Assembly (NCBI GenBank): GCA_963921825.1
Contig: OY997588.1
Span: 129,859,203 to 129,923,202 of the forward strand
Source: Erodium maritimum
Taxonomy: Eukaryota > Streptophyta > Magnoliopsida > Geraniales > Geraniaceae
DNA length: 64,000 bases
Direction: 5' to 3'
Position 1 is the stretch's first letter, and each line of letters starts with the position of its first letter. Made by a program: the position numbers and the translations under genes. Below the pieces are notes generated by a model. That model was not told the DNA's origin, searched no databases, and was given only the letters and a program-made list of their open reading frames with translations. Positions 56,212 to 64,000 of the stretch are shown in pieces.

Positions 56212-56763
56212 TTGCCATCCTGCCAGCCTGAACGAACGCCATTTGTAGGAAAGGAATTCAAGACACTGAATAAGGAGATAGATTTCTACCAAAATTACGC
56301 TAGACTGTCTGGATTCACTACAAGAAGGTCTACGGAGAAGAAGGATAAAACAAACAACATAAAGCTAAAGTACATGGTATGCTCCAAACAGGGTGAGATC
56401 CTCGAACAAAACAGTCCACAACTTTCAAAGACTACAAAAAAGAGGAACAGATTGCTCACAAGAATTAATTGTGAAGCAATGATAAGGTTCCCATTTGTTT
56501 CGGAGGAATTAGAATACAAAGTATCAAAATTTGTTGAAGGTCATAACCACCCTATGGTTGGAGCGGAGCACAGACATGAGATGCGAGGTAACCGACACAT
56601 GGAAGGCAACCATGTTAAGTATATGAACTTTTGTGAGAGATCAGGAATAGGTCCCTCAAAGGCACACAAACTAATCAGTGAAACACGCGGAGGGCCCAAC
56701 CATGTTGGAGATTTAAAGCAAGATTTCTTCAACTACCACAGGGACTTGAAAGCCTCATTTCAG
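56212..56763 (+). CDS. FAR1-type DNA-binding domain protein, truncated (MULE-derived family)
   Basis: The open frame runs to 57027, but only about the first 184 codons look coding; the rest reads through motif repeats. FVGKEFKTLNKEIDFYQNYA, GFTTRRSTEKKDK, YMVCSKQGE, then TRINCEAMIRF and FVEGHNHPMV, is the WRKY-GCM1-like zinc domain of FAR1/FHY3-related proteins, with C, C and the final H.H visible. It continues FCERSGIGPSKAHKLISE and DFFNYHRDLKA, the linker before the MULE transposase core, which is absent along with the SWIM finger. It could bind DNA but not transpose. It may begin with the exon at 55723. In-frame sequence upstream of 56212 suggests an acceptor near 56130-56200. Confidence 0.65.
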
Positions 56764-57010
56764 CAAACCAGGGGGAACTGTTTCTCAAACCAGGGTGCGC
56801 ATATCCGCAAAACATATATTCATTATCCGCAAACTAGATACAACATATTCGCAAATAAGACAATCCATAACCTCAACCCATATATTTCATATCTCAAACA
56901 GGTAAACGTTATTTCTCAAACCAGGGTGCGTATATCCGCAAAACTACAATCCTTTACCTCAACCAACATAATGCATATTCTAAAACCAACCATGTATTAT
57001 ACTTACCAAA
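56764..57010 (+). repeat. Motif array after FAR1 ORF
   Basis: TCTCAAACCAGGGTGCG at about 56783 and 56921, each followed by ATATCCGCAAAA; ATTATCCGCAAACTAGATACA at 56823; ATATTCGCAAA at 56846; TATCTCAAACAGG near 56890. Same composite order as at 59990-60300. Confidence 0.85.
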
Positions 57011-57029
57011 TCCAACTTCTTCCATGAAA

Positions 57030-60000
57030 AAGAAGGGAATTCCTTTGTTTCAAACTTGAAAACATCGTCAAAATGTTCATCTCTTTTATGTTCCGAAGCG
57101 TAGCCTCCAAAATAAACATATAAATAACAAAAACATAATAAAATAATTGAAACTATAAACGTAATCAACCAATTCAATCCATCCATTAATAGTTTCCAAT
57201 TCAATCCATGCATCGGTTTTGAAAGAATTAAAGCCCCCCTTAGTAATATAAATTTCAGAGCACTTAAACATAAAATCCATGCATTCACAAAGAGAAAAAC
57301 ATATTCACTGTATTTGCAAAAATAAAATATAAAACAAAAATAAGGGGAAAACATATGTTACTTACCAATCATTGTTTTTTCTTATATTCAGCATCCAATC
57401 AACAACACACTCCTCAATCTCTTCAAGATCGGACCAATGATCTGTTTGACGATCAACGTACGGAGAGCACAGAAATGCAGACGGTGCAATCAAACGAGGT
57501 AAAGGTTGTTTGGCTGGGGTTACCATGAATAAAGATGCCTCGCTGCACCCAAGTGTATCAACAACCTTACTAGTTAGAGCACGTTTCTTAACAACAGGGG
57601 ATTTTTCTTAACACCACCTTGAGCTTTTTTTGCTGCAGCAGTAGGGGCTAATTTCTTCTCGGGGACAGCAGCAGGGTCTTTCTTACCGGGTGCACGAGCG
57701 GGAGCTCTCTTCTTCGGTGGATTAATAACTGAGCCAGACTCCACATGACCAACACCATCGGTCGACTTCTTAGGAGGATGCACGGGGCGTTTTTTAGTAG
57801 GAAGAGATACGACAGTAGGGCGTTGGACTATGGATTCACAAAATCTTGCCATTGCAAGTTCAGGATGCTCGTCAACTGCCTCAGGGACCTCTTTCCCACC
57901 AATAGAACGATTGATATTTTGCTCAACCCGTCCAGTAACAAGTGGCGGGGGTTGAGTCTTGGAACCTTGTTTAACAGGTGGATCATTTTTGACATTTTGT
58001 TCGAAAATAATTATATTAAGTGGCTTGGGTTGCACTTGAACTGTCTGACAAAAGTCATTGACAGACGCAGACCCGTTGACATTTCCTTGACTGCCTTCTA
58101 TAGTAAGTGGATCTGATTGCACTACAAGAGCCCAACAATCATCTTTGTTACCAATATCGGAAACTTCACGTTCCGCGATTGGATGATCAACAACCATGTC
58201 ACAAGCTTCCTTCCCAATACCAGAAGAAACAGAAATAGCGTCAAACTCATCGCCAACACAGTTATTCTTTTCTGGCTCAGTTTGTTCTGCATCATTACAT
58301 GTGAACAATTTCCTAACAACATTATCACATTCAGGGCTTGACAATGTAGCGGATCCAACAGGGCATGGTGAAAGAACATTCGCAGAGGATTTTTGGGATG
58401 GTGAAAGAAGTCTGAACGTTGGTGGAGTAACGGCACGAGCAGGTGGCTTCTCTGCTACTTTGTACCCTTCCCCAACGCGTGTTGCTGTTTCAATCAATTT
58501 CTCAATTGTCTCGATAACCTCGGGTAGATTAAACCATGAGTCTTGTGACAGCAACACACCTTGTGTCTCTGGAATGACATCTTCGGGTTTTTTTATTCCC
58601 AGTCAAATCATCAAACAGGGTTGACATTACCTTGAAACATTCAGCATTGGGATCGGCGATATGCCCTTCAACCAACAACTGATGCCAATCCATAGAACCT
58701 TCTGCAACCTTAGTCCCCGCTAATCGAAACCTTTCTGCAATCCTCTGAATAAGATAAAAACAAGCATGTTAATGTGATTAAATGGAAACAAATTAAAACA
58801 GGGTATGCATCAACTACAAAACACATCTGCAAACCAAAATGTGCATATTTGCATACAATAACCCTATGCACATATCACATGCAGGATATACTCAAAACTG
58901 TTTCTCAAACCATAGTGCGCATACTCGCAATGAAAAACAAACTTACCAACAAGAAAGTTATTGGTCCAGAAAAATTCCTTGAACTGTTGGGGGGTTGATT
59001 TAACCAGACAGATTTTGTATCAACAAGTCTCTTGACTAAAAACTTGCACCAATTAAAATCTTGTATGTGAGATACATCAACAATAGATCGGAAGCATGAC
59101 TGATTCACATAACCGTCAGTCCCAAAATCGATCATGCAAGTGACAAGTTCCTTTTGAAATCATCTCCTCCTTCAACTTGCGTCTTCATCTGATCAACCAA
59201 GTGCTTGCTGGTGATAAGACGTTTCATCTCGCCTTTGTGTTTTGTATTGAATTGCCGCTGCCACAATTTAAGCTCATCAGTCAACAGTGCACACCACTTA
59301 TCGACTATAACGTCTTGCTCACCATTTGGAATCCCCAAAGTATCATGCACTTCCTTTTCTTTGATACGCAATTTCACATCGGTGAAAACCAATGATGAGC
59401 GAAGGTGGTTATACTTATCCACTAGGTAGTATCCAATCCTACTTGGAATGATCTTCACAGCAAAATGAAGAATGTGCCCAAACCCAATTTCACGCACTGC
59501 TTCCTGTTGATGTTTATTCAAACTCTCCACCAGCTCAACCAATCTCTTAGGTGAAGACCTGGTCTTCAAACCATCAGCAACTACGAACTTATCAGATATC
59601 CGAACAGATCTATCGGACTTACAACCCTTGGTGCGCTTAACATTCTCCTTCTCAACAGCTAATTCTCCACCTCTCTTCTTTCCGGCTTTAGCAGGTGGGA
59701 CAGCTACATCATAACTTCCTCCATCAAGAGATTCACGAGCCTCATCTACCTTCTTGTTTTTATTTGAAACTCTTCGTTTATCTTTATTCATAATAGACTT
59801 CTGCTTCTTCAACATATTAGCAAGAGTCGCATTTCCTTCACCAATATCAGCCTCTGTGGATGGCCTATCCATTAAAAGAAGAGGACGGTTTGTATCCGGA
59901 GTTTTATCTATAATTAGCAAACAAGGGTTTGCATATCAGCAAAACAGACAATATACAAAAACATCAAAGATGATATTGAGAATTCTCAAACAGGGGAAAC

Positions 60001-60500
60001 TGTTCCTCAAACCAGGGTACGTATATACGCTAAACAGATATTCATTACCCGCAAACTACATACATCATATTCGCAAACAGTGAATCAATAACCTCACACC
60101 CAGATATTGCATATCTCAAACAGGAAAAGGTTATTTCTCAAACCTGGGTGCGTATATCCGCAAAACATATAATCCTTAACCTCAACCAACATATTGCATA
60201 TTCTAAAACAATGAAAAACCAGTTTCTCAAACCAAGGATTGACTATTCGCAAAACAGAAAAACAGTACCCGCAAACTAGATACTATATATTCGCAAAAAA
60301 AAACCCATAACCTAAACCAACAACTTGGTTTCCCTCAAAAGTAGAGCAAAAACATCTAATAATTGAATAATTTCATATATGAAGTGATGTGTTGTACTCT
60401 AAAAGCGTAACACAAACACTCAGCAAACATAACAACTGTAAAATCCGCAAACTACAAACACTATATTCTCAAATTATCTGATTCAGTGTCCCTGTTGCAG
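57030..60500 (-). pseudogene. Multi-exon gene resembling transposon-carried Ulp1-family/plant mobile domain proteins
   Basis: Minus strand. Exon at 59132-59920: Lys-rich N-terminus, then SPKRLVELVESLNKHQQEAV, REIGFGHILHF, RIGYYLVDKYNHLRSSLVF and KEVHDTLGIPNGE, matching the conserved N-terminal domain of plant transposon-carried Ulp1-type genes. It shifts frame at about 59135 into MIDFGTDGYVNQSCFRSIVD and FNWCKFLVKRLVD (to about 58975). Next exon about 58632-58748 (RIAERFRLAGTKVAEGSMDW) with donor GTAATG. Then a long low-complexity exon (57574-58557) with Lys/Pro/Ala-rich, NLS-like end (PPKKRAPARAPGKKDP), and a tail to 57360. No His-Asp-Cys peptidase domain was found. Introns contain the GCAAAC motifs. 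Confidence 0.5.
59921..60480 (+). repeat. Dense GCAAAC/CTCAAAC motif array
   Basis: Repeated composite units CTCAAACC(A/T)GGGT(A/G)CG, then TATATCCGCAAAACA, TTACCCGCAAACTA and ATATTCGCAAA start at about 60006, 60137 and 60221, separated by CCTCAACCAACATATTGCATAT-type spacers. It lies upstream of, or in the first intron of, the minus-strand gene. Confidence 0.85.
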
Positions 60501-61229
60501 AATGTTGTAGATTCAACAACCTTCTTCTTCATTCTCTACAGACGGATTACTATAATAAAAAAGCTAAATAACTAAACGAAAAAGATTGAATCAAAACCCT
60601 AAACACGAAAGATTATAACTCACCGATTAACCTAGAGTTCAACAATGAACTAATGAAATTCACTTCGAAATCACACAGGAGACTACACATCAAGCACGTC
60701 TGTACAAACAATAAATAAGACAAATAGGGGTGAGCTACGCTCAGTAGGGAAAATCATAAACAGTTTAACCTTCAATTTAATAATAAGACTTCTTTAGCAC
60801 GACGGCACATGTTGTAATTAATACTTTTAATCCAAAATGATGCGGTAAAATAGGCAAGATAAGAACAATATCACATTCTTAAGGATAACGGTAACTTTCA
60901 GGAGAATAAATGAAAAGTGTTGTAAAAATTCGATAACTACTAAAACGGGATCACGTGAATATCAAGCCAACAGCTCAAATCCTCAATACTCCGGTCCGCG
61001 AATAGGTTCTTGTTTCATATCGGATCCATACTTCGATCCACAAGAGTATTCGTGTCATGTCAGATTTTCCCTCGGTCCAGAGGAGGCACATACATCGGGC
61101 TACTGGTAACAATCCCTGAGGGACGCTTATTGTCGGGATTCTCAGAAATGCCCCCAAAGGACCATATGTCATAAGGAACCAAGGTAATGCTCCCGCAGGA
61201 CGTATACACTCGGGTGAATCAATAAGTAA

Positions 61230-61400
61230 CCGTTCCCCGCAGGGTAAACCATCCAATTGCTTCGCAGGGTCCACCAACCAATTCCCCGCAGGGTAAACCA
61301 ACCGGAAACGCACATCGGCCTAGACGTCTTCCCGGTAACACACATTTGGGAGTATAATCAATGCGCCGCAGGGTCCACAACCAATATCCCGCAAGATCAA
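61230..61400 (-). repeat. CGCAGGGT tandem repeat in Tekay-like LTR
   Basis: About five diverged units with (C/T)CGCAGGGT(C/A)(C/A)ACCA(A/T)CC, at a position comparable to the 19-bp array in the solo LTR at 21781-24633. Confidence 0.7.
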
Positions 61401-61554
61401 CAATCACAAGAGACAGATTCACCGACACACATCACAAGGGATTCATACCCACAATTACACTTACATGTATACTTACCAACCACGTTCCATCGATCTATCA
61501 CTCACCCGATCATACCATTTGGCACAATCAATTACAATCAATCATTCATTCATT

Positions 61555-61640
61555 TAAGTATTCATTCAACCATTCAATCATTCAAGCATTCATTCAACCA
61601 TTCAATCATTCAAGCATTCATTCAACCATTCAAGCATACG
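61555..61640 (+). repeat. TTCATTCAACCATTCAATCATTCAAGCA minisatellite
   Basis: Three units of CATTCAACCATTCAATCA/CATTCAAG with a period of about 36 bp, made of ATTCA sub-units. Confidence 0.8.
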
Positions 61641-63266
61641 ATTTAACTAGTTTCATTACACTCTTAGTTTATCCTAAAGCCTATCAGACAATGCATGTGA
61701 GGCAACCACAATGAATCCTATGGCTCATCTCGGCCTTTCTACCAGCACGGCAATTCCAAAGTATTGAAAGCGAGTTAAACTAGTTATTCACATCCTATGC
61801 ATGCATGCTAGACACGTCCGGTTATTAGTAATTGAAAGACGATTATTTTAGTTATTCGCATCCTATATGTATTTCAAGGACCTTTCCGATTTTATTAACC
61901 TAATAGGCATACTACAATATTAAATTGCACGAGGAGTTTAGTACGTTCCCTACCTCAAGGTCTTCCTCTAATAATACTCCTAGCTGTTGACGACCGGGAC
62001 AACTCCGTCTTCTCGGGCGAAAACCAAGTTCTCTGGCAAGGTCCAAGTCTAATTTTAACAGGTAAAACTTACACTCAGAACCGATACAGTCTAAATAACG
62101 ACAAGTTGATCTTTAAACTCGAACGGGCCAAAAGCGGGATTATACGACGAATCGGGTTCGAGCACCCGAGTCCCGAGCACAGAACCCAGTGCATGGTTCC
62201 CGAGGCACGATTCCTAATGCACGGGTTTCGAGGCATGTTTCCCGAGGCGTACCTATTCCCGCTTTTAAACTCGCCCTGAGTCCGTTTCAACGGTCCGAGT
62301 TAATCGTTCGGGTGTCCATGATTGTTCAAAATCCACAATCCGATTTAATTTAAAACTATCCTTTTTAATTTAAATCCTTTTAAACTTAAAACTGATTTTC
62401 GTTTTAGAAATTTGTTTCCTTTAATTACTTCAGTTAATTGTTTGACCAGATCCAAAACGTATGGGAAAAAATAAAAAGAGAGGAGGAATCTCGGTCAGGT
62501 TCCGGCCACCGGCGGTGACAAATCGGCCGGGGCCTCACGGTGCGACGCTCACCGTAGGGAAATAAAATGGGCGGCGCCGGACGGAGCACGGTGTAGCTCC
62601 TCCTCTCAGATCTGGACGTCGCGATTCCGGTCCCAGATCCGGCGAGCACGCCGGCGAATCCGTCTCGGCTCTGGCCGTGCACGGCGATGGCGGGCTCGGT
62701 GACTCTCTTGGCGTAGCATCCCCCAACTCCAGAACCTCGACGGCCAAGTGCTCGAGCACGGCGACCAAGTACACGGGAGCTCTGGAGCCGACTCTGTGGT
62801 GAAGCAACCGCGGCGGAGAAGAAGTTGAGAGCTCGGGGAAGGGGGTCGAGAGAAGGATAGCCGGAGACAATGGGTTGAACGGGAAACAAGAGGAAGACGG
62901 TGGCGATGGCGGGCTCGGCGTTCTTGAGGGAAGGAGGGGGTGCGGAGTCGAAGAGGAGCGAGAGAGGGAGGTCGGGTGAAGGAGAGAGAAGGGAGGAGGC
63001 GATAGAGAGAGAAAGGAGGTGAAAGGTCTGAACCCTAATATTGGGGTTATATAACCCAGGCCTGGCTAAGTGGGCCTTAGGCAGGTTTGGGCCATACGGC
63101 CCAACTCGAGTGGAGCTGGGTCAGGCCTGGTGGTTGTGTCTGGTCCAGTCCGGTTCAGTCCGTTTTTTTTTGAAGTCGGTCCAATTTTCCCAATCGATTT
63201 CCACCCACGACATTGCAAGACGATAAAATTAATATTTTACTGCTTTTAATTTAGCCGGTCTTTACA

Positions 63267-63640
63267 GTCTTCCCCTTAAAAGAATTTCGTCCTCGAAATT
63301 TAAAAACGAACGCGCTCCACTTGACCCTTTCTCAGGGAACGCCCGATTAAAACTCACAAGCGAGGGGTCCGAGATGTACTTCCGCAGTTGGGACCGTGGA
63401 AGACGATAGGCCACGACTCCAATTATGCGCAAAACCTCAAGAGGTCCGATAAACTGTGGGGCCAACTTGCCTCCGTCGCGGTCGACCGCTAAAGGTCCTT
63501 CTTAGGCTCATTCTCAGAAATACGCGATCACCGAGTGTACAACTCAAAAGGTCGAAGTCGTCTTTCTGCATAACTATTATATCGGCTCTACGCGGTCTTT
63601 AACCGTTCTGAAACAATGTAACCCTTGCTTATACTTTCAA
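63267..63640 (-). pseudogene. Tekay-like pol C-terminal fragment
   Basis: Minus strand, just inside the LTR (polypurine AAGGGGAAGACTG at 63267-63285). It reads SYAERRL.PFEL, then APQFIGPLEVLRIIGVVAYRL and SQLRKYISDPSLV, the integrase C-terminal/SH3-like region, and goes straight to NFEDEILLRGRL with no chromodomain, so that part is deleted. A TAG sits at the start of the SYAE segment (about 63588), the same codon as the TAG at 34719 in the Tekay element. The rest of pol would lie right of the window. Confidence 0.75.
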
Positions 63641-64000
63641 CACTTGAACACACTAGTTGCAAAAACGCCATACTTGGCGGTGAAAAGCAGCCTTACTCAA
63701 CAGTTCACGATACCAACGTGTTAACAAACTCGATCAAGACTAAAGGAAACACTGAGTAAAAACAACAAGTCAATTAACAGTCAACGCTAAGGAAAAACAG
63801 GTAACGGTCTAGATATCCCCTACCGGAATTTCCATCGGTAAAGGGTCGTACCAGAATACTCGGAAAGTCGGACAGAGTCGGAACCACACACTAACGTAAC
63901 TTCTCAATTTCCTTCTTAGTAACCCTTACAGGGACAATTCACACCCAAATTCAAACACTATCAAATCAAGACTAACCACAGACAATTCTACAAGGAAGTA
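63641..64000. other. Unassigned end of window
   Basis: No integrase core where it would be expected upstream of the pol fragment; AT-rich non-coding DNA. CCCCTACCGGAATTTCCATCGGTAAAGGG near 63817 is palindrome-like. Probably inside a deleted retroelement. Confidence 0.3.

Larger units (their letters stand above)
27017..60690. mobile_element. Putative decayed composite DNA element(s), non-TIR MULE-like, interrupted by Tekay
   Basis: Inferred unit: 27017-31467 plus 55221-60690, continuous before the Tekay insertion (TSD AGTAT). It is united by dispersed variants of a short motif (core GCAAAC or CTCAAAC). It carries three small paralogous ORFs, an acidic ORF relic, a FAR1-domain ORF and an opposite-strand gene resembling Ulp1-family/plant-mobile-domain proteins. 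MULEs of the VANDAL and Kaonashi groups lack TIRs, and some carry Ulp1-like genes, which motivates the call. No transposase core or terminal structure was identified, so limits and class are uncertain. 27017-27500 has no gene: it is AT-rich with GCGCGC patches (27090-27125). Confidence 0.4.
60690..63266 (-). mobile_element. Tekay-like LTR, left end truncated
   Basis: Ends CCGGTCTTTACA at 63266, directly next to a polypurine tract and pol. Internal blocks match the solo LTR at 21781-24633 (GGGGTGAGCT..CGCTCAGTAGG against GGGTGAGCTTTCACTCAGTAGG; the CCGGTAACACAC type block), but the first roughly 280 bp with the TG end are missing, so no left TSD. Contains CCCCGCAGGGTAAACCA/CCGCAGGGTCCACCAACCA repeats (61230-61400) and a TTCAACCATTCAATCATTCAAGCA repeat (61560-61640). 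Confidence 0.8.

Noticed and set aside
27420..60480. CRISPR-like array
   Set aside because: GCAAAC motifs are short, variable, irregularly spaced and in plant DNA; no constant repeat-spacer pattern.
62434..62889. 151-codon minus-strand frame
   Set aside because: GC-rich part of a Tekay-like LTR, same position as low-complexity ORFs in the other LTRs.

Overview
This is repeat-dominated nuclear DNA of a flowering plant, most likely a eudicot. The signs are an MLP/Bet v 1-family gene with one intron, plant-type Ty3/gypsy (Tekay-like chromovirus and Athila) and Ty1/copia retrotransposons, RRM-containing plant LINEs, hAT, MULE and PIF/Harbinger DNA transposons, and a FAR1-type domain. Only one intact conventional host gene is visible, the MLP-like gene at 6720-7697. 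Almost everything else is mobile DNA in several layers.

Layout. 1-1990: ORF1 part of a LINE (minus strand). 2330-3125 and 6285-6420: decayed copia pol, split by a Tekay-like solo LTR (3126-6284, target-site duplication (TSD) CGTAG). 6500-7832: MLP gene with TATA box and poly(A) signal. 7833-10300: two copies of a long-TIR MULE-type MITE, the first starting 19 bp after the MLP poly(A) signal and flanked by a 9-bp TSD. 10493-14295: 5'-truncated LINE with a 14-bp TSD, carrying an Athila-type solo LTR (11524-12961, TSD GATAG). 14310-21341: LTR-like fragment, LINE ORF1 relic, MULE-MITE relic hit by a hAT MITE (TSD GTGGATAG), a foldback element and a PIF/Harbinger relic. 21351-26117: another LINE (TSD ACATTATTA) containing a Tekay-like solo LTR (21781-24633, TSD GAGGA). 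26127-26965: a broken copy of MLP upstream DNA, split by a small retroposon.

27017 to about 60690 is the most unusual block. If the 23.75-kb Tekay element (31468-55220, TSD AGTAT) is removed, about 10 kb remains. It is strewn with variants of a short motif (core GCAAAC, often TATCCGCAAACTAGAT or TCTCAAACCAGGGTGCG). It carries three related small-protein ORFs (27967-28273, 29942-30206, 30995-31263), an acidic poly-Asp ORF relic, a FAR1-type DNA-binding domain ORF and, on the opposite strand, an interrupted multi-exon gene. That gene resembles the N-terminal part of transposon-carried Ulp1-family/plant-mobile-domain proteins. I infer a decayed non-TIR MULE (VANDAL/Kaonashi-like) or a cluster of such elements, with short motifs accumulated in its noncoding DNA. 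The three small ORFs match no family I know.

The Tekay element was itself hit twice: by a copia element now lacking its 3' part (about 37545-41125), and by an Athila element in its 5' LTR (45939-54730) that kept a nearly open pol of about 1,320 codons but lost its 3' LTR. Tekay gag and pol are decayed mainly by in-frame TAG codons, plus changes at the RT and protease active sites. The right end (60690-64000) is a truncated Tekay-like LTR with the end of its pol.

All calls come from reading the sequence. No database or alignment search was run, so family names are recognition-based and boundaries without a TSD are approximate.
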